A stretch of 64,000 nt of DNA, from NCBI GenBank assembly GCA_002305995.1, contig DBRN01000009.1:41616-105615 (forward strand). Direction: 5' to 3'. A program made the translations under genes and the position numbers. Source of the DNA: Atopobiaceae bacterium UBA1367. GTDB taxonomy: Bacteria > Actinomycetota > Coriobacteriia > Coriobacteriales > Atopobiaceae. Position 1 is the first letter of the stretch; every line of letters begins with the position of its first letter. The notes beneath the pieces are model-generated. The model did not search any database. It was not told the origin of the DNA and worked only from the letters and a program-made list of their open reading frames with translations. Positions 35,997-44,863 of the stretch are shown piece after piece.

Positions 35997-37280
35997 CTAG
36001 TCGAGCTGCGCCAGGGCCTGCTCGACGTCGGCAATGAGGTCCGCCGCGTCCTCAAGGCCGCAGGAGAAGCGCACCATGTCGGGCATGACACCGGCCGCCA
36101 CCAGCTCCTCGTCGCTCATCTGGCGATGCGTCGCGCTCGCGGGGTGCAGGCAGCAGGTGCGCGCGTCGGCCACATGCGTCTCGATGGCGGCGATCCGGAG
36201 GCCCGCCATGAAGCTTTCGGCAGCCGCGCGGCCACCGGCCACGCGAAAGCTCACCACGCCACAGCCGCCGTCGGGCAGGTACTTCTGCGCACGGTCGTAG
36301 TACCTGTCTCCCGGTAGGTTGGGATAGCTCACGCTCGCGACGCGCGGATGCGTGGAGAGGAACTCGGCCATGGCCTGGCCGTTCGCACAGTGGCGCGGCA
36401 TGCGCACATGCAGGCTCTCGAGGCCGAGGTTGAGGTAGAAGGCGTTCTGAGGGCTCTGGATGGCGCCGAAGTCGCGCATGAGCTGTGCCGTCGCCTTGGT
36501 GATGAAGGCCCCCGCCTTGCCGAAGCGCTCGGCATAGACGATGCCATGGTAGCTCTCGTCGGGCGTGGTGAGACCAGGGAACCGCTCGGCACGCGCCATC
36601 CAGTCGAAGGTGCCGGAGTCGACGATGGCACCGCCCACGCCAACGCCGTGGCCGTCCATGTACTTGGTGGTGGAGTGGGTCACGATGTCGGCACCCCACT
36701 CGATGGGACGGCAGTTGACCGGGGTGGGGAAGGTGTTGTCCACGATCAGCGGCACGCCATGGTCGTGCGCGGCCTGGGCGAACAGCTCGATGTCGAGCAC
36801 CGAGAGCGCCGGGTTGGCGATGGTCTCGCCCAGCACGCAGGTGGTATTGGGGCGGAAGGCGGCGTCAAGCTCCTCGCGCGTGCAGTCGGGACTCACGAAG
36901 GTGGTCTCGATGCCCATCTTGGCCATGGTCACCGACAGCAGGTTGAACGTGCCGCCATAGATGGCCGAGCAGGCGACCACGTGGCTCCCTGCCTCCGAGA
37001 TGTTGAACACGGCAAAGAAGTTGGCCGCCTGGCCCGAGCTGGTGAGCATGCCCGCCGTGCCGCCCTCGAGCGCCGCGATCTTGGCCGCCACGGCGTCGTT
37101 GGTGGGATTCTGCAGGCGAGTGTAGAAATAGCCCTCCGCCTCGAGGTCGAAGAGCTGGCCCATGTGCTCCGAGGTGTCGTACTTGAACGTGGTCGACTGC
37201 ACGATGGGGACCTGGCGGGGCTCGCCGTCCCCCGGGCGATAGCCTGCCTGAACGCAGTTGGTGCCGATTCCATATGCCAT
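35997..37280 (-). CDS. metY: O-acetylhomoserine sulfhydrylase (Cys/Met metabolism PLP enzyme)
   Basis: 427-residue PLP enzyme of the Cys/Met metabolism family. The cofactor Lys is in HSTTKYMDGHG (about 205); the Tyr/Arg phosphate contacts (YFYTRLQNPTNDA), the SSGQAANFFAVFNI block and the substrate Arg region near the C-terminus are present. Its length and the long ENP-like insertion agree with O-acetylhomoserine aminocarboxypropyltransferase, which makes homocysteine or methionine from O-acetylhomoserine and sulfide or methanethiol. A methionine gamma-lyase activity cannot be excluded. ATG 37280. No S-box or other riboswitch is recognised upstream. Confidence 0.88.
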   Translation of the reverse strand: MAYGIGTNCVQAGYRPGDGEPRQVPIVQSTTFKYDTSEHMGQLFDLEAEGYFYTRLQNPTNDAVAAKIAALEGGTAGMLTSSGQAANFFAVFNISEAGSHVVACSAIYGGTFNLLSVTMAKMGIETTFVSPDCTREELDAAFRPNTTCVLGETIANPALSVLDIELFAQAAHDHGVPLIVDNTFPTPVNCRPIEWGADIVTHSTTKYMDGHGVGVGGAIVDSGTFDWMARAERFPGLTTPDESYHGIVYAERFGKAGAFITKATAQLMRDFGAIQSPQNAFYLNLGLESLHVRMPRHCANGQAMAEFLSTHPRVASVSYPNLPGDRYYDRAQKYLPDGGCGVVSFRVAGGRAAAESFMAGLRIAAIETHVADARTCCLHPASATHRQMSDEELVAAGVMPDMVRFSCGLEDAADLIADVEQALAQLD

Positions 37281-37534
37281 GATGGATGATCCCTCCCCGC
37301 TAGCCGTCCTGTGACGCTGTACAGGGTAGCGCAGCATCAGAGGGCCGGACGAAGTCGTTACGGTTCTGCCATGGGCCAGAGCGGAGCATAAGAGCAGAGA
37401 TAGGCGCTCTACCTGCGCTTTCCACACTTTCTCCCCATCCCGCCTGCGTGAGCGGCAAAGAATAGGTAGACTTTCGCGGCAGCGTTATCTGATCACCGAG
37501 TAAATTCGACCTCCTGCATTGGGGATGATTGACA

Positions 37535-38878
37535 ATGAAACGTGAGTACTATAGCAATCACAGTGACGTGCTCGACAAGGACATGTCCATGATCGTCTAC
37601 GGCGAGGGTGGCTACCCCGTCATCGCCTTCCAGGCACAGGACGCCAAGAGCAACAACTTCGAGGACTTCGGCATGATCGACGCCCTCGCGCCCTTCATCG
37701 AGGAGGGTCGCATCCAGGTCTTCTCCGTGGACAACAACGACGAGGAGAGCTGGTCTGACCAGGGTGGTGACAATGGTGCCCGCGCCTGGCGCCAGGAGGA
37801 GTACTTCAGGTTCGTGACCGACGAGCTGCTTCCGCGCGTCCACTCCTGGAACAACTCCGACCTCCGCCCGCTCGCCGTGGGCTGCAGCATCGGTGCGACC
37901 CATGCTGCCCTTGCCGTCTTCCGCCGCCCGGATCTGTTCCAGGGCTGCATCGCGCTCTCCGGCGTGTACGGCACGAGCTTCTTCTTCGGCGACTGGATGG
38001 ACGAGAACCTCTACAACAACGACCTTCCCGCCTTCCTGGGCAACATGCCCGCCGACCACCCCTACGTCGACCTCTACAACCAGCGCCAGCTGGTGTTCTG
38101 CGTGGGCCAGGGCGCATGGGAGGAGGGCATCGACGACCTGCGCCGCATCGATGACGAGCTCAGCCGCCTGGGCGTGAACCACTGGTGCGACTTCTGGGGT
38201 ACCGACGTCAACCACGACTGGCCGTGGTGGCGCAAGCAGATGCCGTACTTCATGAGTGAGGTGCTGAGCGACATCGACGCCCAACAGGCACCTGCCCCCG
38301 CTGTCGAGCAGGCGAAGGTCGAGGAGCCCACGACCGAGGTCGCGGAGAAGCCCAAGGCCGCCCCCAAGAAGCCTGCTGCCAAGCGCGCCACCACGCGCAA
38401 GGCTGCCGCGACCAAGACCACGACCGCGAAGGCCAAGACTGCTGCCACCAAGGCTGAGGGTACCACCACGAAGGCAGCGACCAAGGCCACCAAGACGACC
38501 AAGGCGTCGTCCGCGAGCGCGAAGGCCACCAGCGAGGCGGCTGCTGCACCTAAGTCCGCCTCCAAGACAACCGCACGCAAGGCCACCACGGCCAAGGCTG
38601 CCACCGCGAAGGCCACCACGAAGGCTGCGGCCAGCAAGGCCACGGGCAAGGCCGCAACGGGCAAGGCTGCCACCGCGAAGAAGGCCACCGCGAAGTCTGC
38701 CGCGACCGAGACCTCCTCCAAGGCCGCAGCCAGCAAGGCCACCAAGGCCACTTCCTCCAAGGCCACCGCGACCAAGGCCACTGCTTCCAAGTCCTCCAAG
38801 GCCGCAGCCAGCAAGGCCACAGCAGCCAAGAAGACCACCACGCGTCGCACCGCCAAGAAGGCTGACGCCGCCGAGTAG
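37535..38878 (+). CDS. esterase-domain protein with histone-H1-like Lys/Ala/Thr tail
   Basis: 447 residues. Residues 1-245 form an alpha/beta hydrolase of the putative esterase type: nucleophile elbow VGCSIGATHA (Ser about 117), SGVYGTSFFFGDWMDE, and a catalytic His probably in DVNHDWPWW. Residues about 250-447 are almost entirely Lys, Ala, Thr and Ser in KAATK/KATAK-like repeats, resembling histone H1 or bacterial H1-like nucleoid proteins, and probably bind polyanions such as DNA, RNA or teichoic acid. ATG at 37535 follows GGGGA. The ATP-grasp gene follows after 442 bp on the same strand. Confidence 0.85.
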   Translation: MKREYYSNHSDVLDKDMSMIVYGEGGYPVIAFQAQDAKSNNFEDFGMIDALAPFIEEGRIQVFSVDNNDEESWSDQGGDNGARAWRQEEYFRFVTDELLPRVHSWNNSDLRPLAVGCSIGATHAALAVFRRPDLFQGCIALSGVYGTSFFFGDWMDENLYNNDLPAFLGNMPADHPYVDLYNQRQLVFCVGQGAWEEGIDDLRRIDDELSRLGVNHWCDFWGTDVNHDWPWWRKQMPYFMSEVLSDIDAQQAPAPAVEQAKVEEPTTEVAEKPKAAPKKPAAKRATTRKAAATKTTTAKAKTAATKAEGTTTKAATKATKTTKASSASAKATSEAAAAPKSASKTTARKATTAKAATAKATTKAAASKATGKAATGKAATAKKATAKSAATETSSKAAASKATKATSSKATATKATASKSSKAAASKATAAKKTTTRRTAKKADAAE

Positions 38879-38908
38879 GGCAACCAAATACGCCAGCACC
38901 TATCTGGG

Positions 38909-38940
38909 GGGCGCCGGGATATCGTTTCCGGCGCCCTCTT
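38909..38940 (+). terminator. terminator after the esterase-tail gene
   Basis: GGGCGCCGG / CCGGCGCCC, a 9-bp stem with a 10-nt loop, followed by TCTT, 31 bp after the stop codon. Confidence 0.8.
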
Positions 38941-38955
38941 CGGCATCTATCGTTC

Positions 38956-39076
38956 GTTTGTCTGTACTTTTCCAGACATGGGAAACGAAGTGGCACCGAC
39001 AATCACATTTGGTGCCATATTTCGGGCACCTACAAACACGCGCACGTCCGCCTCGCTTCTCAATGTACAGACAAAC
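38956..39076. repeat. 121-bp element with 12-bp perfect inverted ends (copy 1)
   Basis: Begins GTTTGTCTGTAC and ends with the exact complement GTACAGACAAAC. The interior holds its own TGGCACC / GGTGCCA inverted repeat. A second element at 41771-41891 has the same ends and the same length but a different interior. It resembles a miniature inverted-repeat (MITE-like) element or a conserved structured intergenic unit; no target-site duplication was recognised. Confidence 0.75.
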
Positions 39077-39320
39077 TGCTTTTCGAGCCGCGCATCGTCT
39101 ATTTCTTCACCTACAACTTTGATTGTCCGCGTTCTCACCCCAGTACAGCCTGAGATGTCCCTCAGGGGTCGTCGCAAGCCTTTGGGATTTCAACAACACG
39201 CCCTTCCCTCGTCCCACACCGCATGCCACCCCATGTGGTCGCACCCCCTACACACGCCCGAAACCTTTGCGCGCTACCATGGCACACATGCCAACCCGCC
39301 TCCTCGAAAGGAAGCGCTTC

Positions 39321-40511
39321 ATGAACGTGGTCTTCATCTCCCCGCAGTTCCCCGACACCTACTGGCACTGGTGCGATCGCCTGCGCAAGAACGGCGCCAC
39401 CGTCCTGGGCGTCGGCGACACCCCCTATGACAACCTGGCAGACGATGTGCGAAGGTCGCTCGACGAGTACTACTGGGTGTCCTCCCTCGAGGACTATGAC
39501 CAGGTGTTTCGTGCCGTGGCCTACTTCTCTCACAAGTATGGGAAGATCGACTGGCTCGAGTCGAACAACGAGTACTGGCTAAGCCAGGACGCGCGGTTGC
39601 GCGACGACTTCCACATCACCACGGGTGCGGGAGCCAAGCAGATGGCGCTCTGGCAAAGCAAGGCCTCCATGAAGTCCCTGTATGCGGCAGGTGGCATTCC
39701 CACTGCCCGCCAGGTGCGCGTCGAGGATCCCGACACCGTGCGCGCCTTCGCCAGGGACGTCGGCTTCCCCGTGTTCACCAAGCCTGAGAGGGGCGTGGGA
39801 GCTGGTGGCGCGCGCAAGATCGTCGATGAGGCCGCCTTGGAGGAGCTGCTTGCCGCAGACCTCGGCGAGCCCTACGTGCTCGAGGAATACGTCGACGCCG
39901 AGCTGTGCTCGTACGAGGCTATCGTCGACGCCAACGGCGACCCTCTCTTCGAGAACCAGTCGGAGTTTCCCCCCTCCATCGCCGAGACGGTGGAGCTTCA
40001 GCTTGACGTCGCATACCATACCTGCCCCGACGTGGACCCCAAGCTTCGTACGATAGGCCGCGCCACCACCAAGGCCTTTGGCATCAAGAGCCGCTTCGTT
40101 CACATGGAGTTCTTCCGCCTCACCGACGACAAGCCTGGACTCGGCAGCAAGGGCGACTACGTGGGCCTCGAGGTCAACGTGCGCGCGCCGGGCGGCTATA
40201 CCCCCGACATGATAAACTTCGCGCACTCCGTCGACGTCTATCAGATCTGGGCCGACATGGTCACTAAGGGGACCACCTCACGGGCCGCTGGCGGGGACTC
40301 GTACTATTGCATATACGCCAGTCGCCGCGACTGCCACACCTATGCGCACACCCACGACGAGATCATGGGACGCTACGGCACCATCATCTGCATGCAGGGG
40401 CGCATGGCGGAGGTCCTGTCCGACGACCTGGGCAACGACTTCTACATGGCACGCACCAAGACGGCCGAGGAGCGCGATCGCTTCGTCGACTTCGTCCAGC
40501 AGCAGGCCTAG
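39321..40511 (+). CDS. ATP-grasp domain protein
   Basis: 396-residue protein of the ATP-grasp superfamily resembling the carbamoyl-phosphate-synthase-large-chain/biotin-carboxylase group. N-terminal Rossmann-like strand MNVVFISPQFPDTYWHW, then the nucleotide-binding Lys segment GFPVFTKPERGVGAGGARKI, the EPYVLEEYVD hinge and the Mg-binding region GLEVNVRAPGGYTPDM. It should ligate a carboxylate to an amine or thiol through an acyl phosphate; the substrates are unknown. ATG 39321 with GAAAGGAAG upstream. The esterase-tail gene precedes it; a shared pathway is plausible. Confidence 0.85.
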   Translation: MNVVFISPQFPDTYWHWCDRLRKNGATVLGVGDTPYDNLADDVRRSLDEYYWVSSLEDYDQVFRAVAYFSHKYGKIDWLESNNEYWLSQDARLRDDFHITTGAGAKQMALWQSKASMKSLYAAGGIPTARQVRVEDPDTVRAFARDVGFPVFTKPERGVGAGGARKIVDEAALEELLAADLGEPYVLEEYVDAELCSYEAIVDANGDPLFENQSEFPPSIAETVELQLDVAYHTCPDVDPKLRTIGRATTKAFGIKSRFVHMEFFRLTDDKPGLGSKGDYVGLEVNVRAPGGYTPDMINFAHSVDVYQIWADMVTKGTTSRAAGGDSYYCIYASRRDCHTYAHTHDEIMGRYGTIICMQGRMAEVLSDDLGNDFYMARTKTAEERDRFVDFVQQQA

Positions 40512-40646
40512 ACGCGAGTCGCAAGAAGATCGTCCGCGTCCGGCAGCGCATCATCTGAAGCGATGCCGGACGGCTCTCCACGGCACCCCCCCCCGCACCG
40601 CCCCGGCAGGCACTCATTGCTCACCGATGTTCCACGAGGAGGCCTG

Positions 40647-41408
40647 ATGGCCGCACAACCAGTCGCTTCGTCCCCAGGGCACGGCAGGGCCGTTCGCGAG
40701 GGACTGCGTGACGGCACCCCCATCGGCCTCGGCTACTTCGTCGTGGCGTTCTCGCTGGGGATCACCGCCCGCAACGCCGGTCTCACGCCCCTTGAGGGAT
40801 TCGTCGCCAGCCTGCTCAACAATGCCTCGGCAGGCGAATACGCCGCCTTCACGCTCATGGCGGCGCGCGCCTCCTACCTCGAGATGGCCGTGGTCACGCT
40901 CATCACCAACGCGCGCTACCTGCTCATGAGCACCGCGCTCAGCCAGCGCTTCTCCCCCTCCACCGGCACCCTGCACCGCGTGCTGGTGGGCTTTGACGTC
41001 ACCGACGAGCTGTTCGGCATCGCCATCGCACGTCCGGGCTGGGTAGATCCGTTCTACTCCTACGGAGCGTTCGTCCCCGCCCTGTCAGGCTGGTCGACGG
41101 GAACGGCCCTGGGCATTGCCATGGGCAACGTCCTGCCCAGCCGAGTGGTCAGCGCGCTGTCGGTGGCGCTCTTTGGCATGTTCCTCGCCATCATCGTCCC
41201 GCCCGCACGAGAGAGTCGCGTGGTGCTAGGCTGCGTCGCCGCGAGCTTTGCGGCAAGCCTGCTGTGTGCCGTGGCGCCCCTCCTCGCCGCATGGACCGCA
41301 GGCACGCGCACCATCGTGCTCACGGTGGCGATAGCCTCTGCCGCCGCGCTGCTCTTCCCCGTGTCCGATGACGACCTTCCCCAGGAGGAGGCCAGCGATG
41401 CAACATAG
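40647..41408 (+). CDS. azlC: branched-chain amino-acid exporter large subunit AzlC
   Basis: 253-residue membrane protein with about seven to eight hydrophobic segments. The family signature runs from REGLRDGTPIGLGYFVVAFSLGI through LNNASAGEYA and ITNARYLLMSTALS. With AzlD it exports branched-chain amino acids or analogues. GAGGAGG precedes ATG 40647. It overlaps azlD by 11 bp. Confidence 0.94.
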   Translation: MAAQPVASSPGHGRAVREGLRDGTPIGLGYFVVAFSLGITARNAGLTPLEGFVASLLNNASAGEYAAFTLMAARASYLEMAVVTLITNARYLLMSTALSQRFSPSTGTLHRVLVGFDVTDELFGIAIARPGWVDPFYSYGAFVPALSGWSTGTALGIAMGNVLPSRVVSALSVALFGMFLAIIVPPARESRVVLGCVAASFAASLLCAVAPLLAAWTAGTRTIVLTVAIASAAALLFPVSDDDLPQEEASDAT

Positions 41409-41706
41409 CATCCCCCTCTACATCCTCGTCATGTCCGCCGTGACGCTCTCGGTCAAGATCCTGCCGCTCACGCTCATCCGTACGCCCATACGGAGTCGCT
41501 TCGTCAGGTCGTTCCTGTACTACGTGCCCTATGTGACGCTTGCCGTGATGACGTTTCCCGCCATCATCCAGGCCACCGACGCGCCTGTGGCGGGAGCTGT
41601 GGCCCTGATCGCCGGCTTGGTGGCCGCCTGGTACGGCGCGGGCCTCTTCCAGGTGGCGGCAACCTGCTGCGCCTTGGTGTTCGCCCTTGAGCTGATCCTG
41701 GCCTAG
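41398..41706 (+). CDS. azlD: branched-chain amino-acid exporter small subunit AzlD
   Basis: 102-residue membrane partner of AzlC with about four hydrophobic segments (YILVMSAVTLSVKILP, YVPYVTLAVMTFPAI). Its start lies inside the end of azlC and its GGAGGAGG site is within the azlC coding sequence, so translation is coupled. Length and order match the AzlCD pair. Confidence 0.93.
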   Translation: MQHSIPLYILVMSAVTLSVKILPLTLIRTPIRSRFVRSFLYYVPYVTLAVMTFPAIIQATDAPVAGAVALIAGLVAAWYGAGLFQVAATCCALVFALELILA

Positions 41707-41770
41707 TGGGACGCCTGCGGACAAATCGACTTGTCGGTGGTCTGATGACGACTTTTCGCCCTGTTTTTGA

Positions 41771-41891
41771 GTTTGTCTGTACTTCTCGCAGGGCCACTCA
41801 CACAACGCGGCCTATTGGTGCCGCAAAATCACAGACAAGCCGATTTGTCGGCACATGTCCCGAGACAGTCCCCAGAAATGTACAGACAAAC
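41771..41891. repeat. 121-bp element with 12-bp perfect inverted ends (copy 2)
   Basis: Starts GTTTGTCTGTAC and ends GTACAGACAAAC, exactly as the element at 38956, and has exactly the same length; the interior differs and contains GACAAGCCGATTTGTC, a near-palindrome. A related near-palindrome GACAAATCGACTTGTC stands outside at 41719-41734. The element lies between the convergent azlD and aldo/keto reductase genes and ends two bases from the latter's stop. Confidence 0.75.
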
Positions 41892-41892
41892 G

Positions 41893-43071
41893 TCACCGCA
41901 CGGCAAACGCGCGGGCCACATCACCTGCGATACGCCACGGAAGCGGCCTGAGCGCCCGGTCGGCTATGCGAATCTGCTCGCGAATGGCGATCCCCTGCGG
42001 GCAACGTTCCTCGCAGCGCCCGCACCCCACGCACTGGCGTGCGAACGCCCTCTCCTTGCGCAGGGAGACCGTCTGCCAATACTCCTTGCGCCCATCGCGC
42101 CTGCCCTCGGTGTGCATGTGGTTGTAGCAGCGAAAGAGCGCGGGGATGTCCACCCCCTGCGGACACGGCATGCAGTACCCGCAACCCGTGCAACCCACCT
42201 TCACGCTGCCGTTGATGCAGTCGGCAATGCGCGCGATGAGGGCGGCGTCCTCCTGCGTGAGCTGCCCCGGCTCGACCTCGCTCGCGATGCGGCAGTTCTC
42301 CTCCACCATCTCGAGGGAGTTCATCCCCGAAAGCACACAGGTCACCTGAGGCTGATCCCACAGCCAGCGAAACGCCCACTCCGCCGCACTCCATCCGCGA
42401 GGATTCTGGGCAATCAGGTCCCTTCCTTCCTCGGGCATCAGGTCGACGAGCTTCCCCCCTCGCAAGGGCTCCATGACGATGACGGGCACCCCGCGCTCCG
42501 CCGCCGCCATGAGACCTCGCCGACCTGCCTGCGTGTGCTCGTCGAGATAGTTGTACTGAATCTGGCAGAAGTCCCAGTCGTAGGCCCCAAGCACCTCCAT
42601 GAAGGCGTCGGTGCCCCCATGGAACGAGAAGCCCACCTGCCCGATCTGTCCGGACGCCTTCCTTGCGGCGATCCAGTCCTCGATGCCCAGCCTTCGAAGA
42701 CTCTCCCACTGCGCAGGGTCGGTGATCATGTGCATGAGGTAGTAGTCGACATGGTCCGTCCGGAGCCTCCTGAGCTCCTCCTCGAAGTAGCGATCGATGG
42801 CGGCAGCGCTGCGCACGAGATACTGCGGGAGCTTCGTGGCGATCCTCACCCCATCCCGAACGCCGTTGCGCTCGAGCACCTCGCCGAGCAGCTCCTCCGA
42901 GCCCGGATACACATAGGCCGTGTCAAAGTAGTTGACGCCCAGCTCGATGGCGCGCAGGATCTCGCGCTCGGCCTTGTCATAATCGATGCCCATCCCCTTG
43001 CGGGAAAAGCGCATGCAGCCAAAGCCAAGGATCGACACGGGGTTGCCCTGACGGTCGTTGCGAAATCTCAT
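41893..43071 (-). CDS. aldo/keto reductase with C-terminal 4Fe-4S ferredoxin domain
   Basis: 392 residues. An AKR barrel with NADPH-site features (GFGCMRFSRKG, NYFDTAYVYPGSEELLG, KLPQYLV catalytic Lys region, YYLMHM) is followed from about residue 285 by a dicluster ferredoxin-like module: CTGCGYCMPCPQG and CVGCGRCEERCPQG. This arrangement is common in anaerobes and probably lets the reductase exchange electrons with ferredoxin-type carriers. The substrate is unknown. It is divergent from a small XRE regulator that may control it. Confidence 0.92.
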   Translation of the reverse strand: MRFRNDRQGNPVSILGFGCMRFSRKGMGIDYDKAEREILRAIELGVNYFDTAYVYPGSEELLGEVLERNGVRDGVRIATKLPQYLVRSAAAIDRYFEEELRRLRTDHVDYYLMHMITDPAQWESLRRLGIEDWIAARKASGQIGQVGFSFHGGTDAFMEVLGAYDWDFCQIQYNYLDEHTQAGRRGLMAAAERGVPVIVMEPLRGGKLVDLMPEEGRDLIAQNPRGWSAAEWAFRWLWDQPQVTCVLSGMNSLEMVEENCRIASEVEPGQLTQEDAALIARIADCINGSVKVGCTGCGYCMPCPQGVDIPALFRCYNHMHTEGRRDGRKEYWQTVSLRKERAFARQCVGCGRCEERCPQGIAIREQIRIADRALRPLPWRIAGDVARAFAVR

Positions 43072-43403
43072 GTGTTCCCTCCCGTTGCCTCCGACAAGGG
43101 ACGAGGTGCCCCGGCCAGCCCACCCCGTCGGGTCTGCCGCATACAGCGCGACCCACCTCGCCATGCCGATCATACTCGCACACGGGACCCCCGCATGCGT
43201 CCTCACGGGGAGGGTGACCGCACAGGCGGTGAGGGTGCCATCCACCATGTCCCCCTCGGACCACCGCGCCACGCGCCATGCCGCGCATCCAGATGCGGCA
43301 TCACGCCTTTCTGCGCCTCCCTTTCCATGGAGTGGTTGCGAGCAACTGGAATAGTTTCTCATCGTCAACCAGTTGACGCCGCGTCACCCGTATCCTTGGC
43401 CGC
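43072..43403. other. divergent promoter region of the Fe-S aldo/keto reductase and XRE genes
   Basis: 332 bp with no gene. The XRE-proximal end contains the palindrome annotated at 43364-43377 and a related CAACTGG half-site at 43343. The rest shows nothing recognisable. Confidence 0.6.
43364..43377. promoter_or_regulatory. candidate XRE operator
   Basis: GTCAAC-CA-GTTGAC, a 14-bp palindrome 27 bp before the XRE start. A further half-site CAACTGG lies 20 bp upstream. The size, symmetry and position suit an autoregulatory XRE-family site. Confidence 0.55.
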
Positions 43404-43697
43404 ATGAAGACTGAGGGAGACATCGCCGCCATACGCTACAACTTGGGCAGCCGCATCAAGGTGCTCAGGGAGGGCCAGAACCTGTCGCAATACACGTTTG
43501 CGCGCATGACCGAGCTTGATCGCACCTACATCATTGGGGTCGAGAAGGGCAGGCGCAACATCTCGATCGACAACCTCTGCAAGATCTCCCTCGGGCTCGG
43601 CATCAGTCTCTCCGAGCTCTGCGACGGAATCGACGACCCCGCATCCATCGCCTCCCGCCTCAAGCTGATGGAAGACACCCCGCCCGAGGAGCGGTAG
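43404..43697 (+). CDS. small XRE-family transcriptional regulator
   Basis: 97-residue protein that is little more than a Cro/CI helix-turn-helix (about 16-70: LGSRIKVLREGQNLSQYTFARMT, then RTYIIGVEKGRRNISIDNL). This is the size and pattern of restriction-control (C) proteins and phage repressor-like regulators, but no restriction genes are near. It is divergent from the Fe-S aldo/keto reductase, with a palindrome just upstream, so autoregulation and control of the reductase are likely. Confidence 0.88.
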   Translation: MKTEGDIAAIRYNLGSRIKVLREGQNLSQYTFARMTELDRTYIIGVEKGRRNISIDNLCKISLGLGISLSELCDGIDDPASIASRLKLMEDTPPEER

Positions 43698-44038
43698 CGG
43701 CAGCACACGGAGGGAAGACGCTCGCCCGTGCGCGTATGCGGCTGTCTTGGGGCGTGCTCGCCCTTCCGAGCACGGGCAGCTGGACGCAGCAGCGCCCCGC
43801 CCAGACTCAAGTCAGGCCGAGACGCCTCTGGTGGACGTGGAGCCATTCGAGCTGGACCAGGACTGGTCGTGCGCCAGCGAGGTCGTGCGCCAGCGAATGC
43901 CACCATACCGGGTCGAGCGGCGCCAGGAGGCCCGCGTGGGACCCGTGTCGCCGATTACGCTACCATGACGTCTGGGTGAACCACCGGGCGGGATCTGACG
44001 AAGGCAGGCCCTGCCGGGTTCGGCTAAGGAGGCTTCTC
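43698..44038. other. 341-bp gap before the RpiR gene, with a 16-bp tandem repeat
   Basis: Contains two adjacent copies of GGTCGTGCGCCAGCGA (43865-43896). Otherwise it shows no gene or recognised signal; it must hold the XRE terminator and the RpiR promoter. Confidence 0.5.
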
Positions 44039-44863
44039 GTGAGGAGGAAGAGCGTCGGAGCAGATGTCGCGCGCGTGATCGGCCTCATCAACCACTGCAA
44101 CTCCCAGGTTCTCAACATCAACGAGCAGGCGATCATCAGGGTCCTGTTCACGCATGTGTCAGACGAGTCCTCAGGCGGGCCCATCGTCTCGCTCGAGCAG
44201 CTCGCCCGCGAGGCGAGCATCTCGCCGGCAAGCGTGAGCCGCTTCATCAGGAAAGTCGGGTACGCTTCGTTCGGGGATTTCCGCACGAGCTTCGCCCGCG
44301 AGATAGAGCAGATCTACCAGGACCGCTGCCGCATGCATGCGGACAGCTTTGCGGACGAGGACCCAGACTCCGTCTTCGATCTGGTGTACCAGCGCGCGCT
44401 GGACAACCTGCAGGCCACCTACGACCACCTCGACCGCCAGGAGCTCTGGACGATCGTCCGCATACTGGATGACGCCCGCTCCGTCACCATCTTCGGCGAC
44501 GACCACGTCCTGTCGGACCTCTACACCCTCCAGCTCGATCTCATGGCACGTGGCGTGGGCACCTACCTGTACAAGAACGAGGAGATGCAGGTGCGTCACG
44601 CGCAGCACATCCGGCATGGGGACGTCATCCTGTTCCTCACTGTATCCCAGCTGTTCGTACGCCCCGACCAGCGGGAGGTCCTTCAGGCCATCCACGAGCG
44701 GCGCGAGGCGGTCACCATCGGATTCTCGCAGGACGAGGACGAGGACTTCGCGCGCCTCTTCGATCACTTCATGGTCTTCGGCAGGCCGGGAACGACAAAT
44801 GAGGGCTTCCACTCGCTGTGGTTCCTGAGCACGCTCATGTCGGAGATGCTCTACGAGCTCTAG
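44039..44863 (+). CDS. RpiR/MurR-family transcriptional regulator
   Basis: 274 residues: an N-terminal helix-turn-helix_6 domain (about 1-80, with SLEQLAREASISPASVSRFIRKVGYASFGDF) and a C-terminal SIS domain (about 115-260) that binds phosphosugars in this family, although the SIS phosphate loop is poorly conserved here (VTIFGDDHVLSDL). The GTG start at 44039 is supported by AAGGAGG eight bases upstream. The GAAAAC-type palindromes downstream, in front of the esterase lipoprotein gene, are its likely targets. Confidence 0.88.
   Translation: MRRKSVGADVARVIGLINHCNSQVLNINEQAIIRVLFTHVSDESSGGPIVSLEQLAREASISPASVSRFIRKVGYASFGDFRTSFAREIEQIYQDRCRMHADSFADEDPDSVFDLVYQRALDNLQATYDHLDRQELWTIVRILDDARSVTIFGDDHVLSDLYTLQLDLMARGVGTYLYKNEEMQVRHAQHIRHGDVILFLTVSQLFVRPDQREVLQAIHERREAVTIGFSQDEDEDFARLFDHFMVFGRPGTTNEGFHSLWFLSTLMSEMLYEL

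Larger units (their letters stand above)
38879..39320. other. 442-bp intergenic region with terminator and a 121-bp element
   Basis: Holds the terminator of the esterase-tail gene (38909-38940) and the 121-bp inverted-repeat element (38956-39076). The last 240 bp before the ATP-grasp ATG are less GC-rich than the surroundings and probably carry its promoter. No gene is seen. Confidence 0.6.

Noticed and set aside
37281..37534. SAM or other riboswitch upstream of metY
   Set aside because: No conserved riboswitch core was recognised; the region shows only weak stems.
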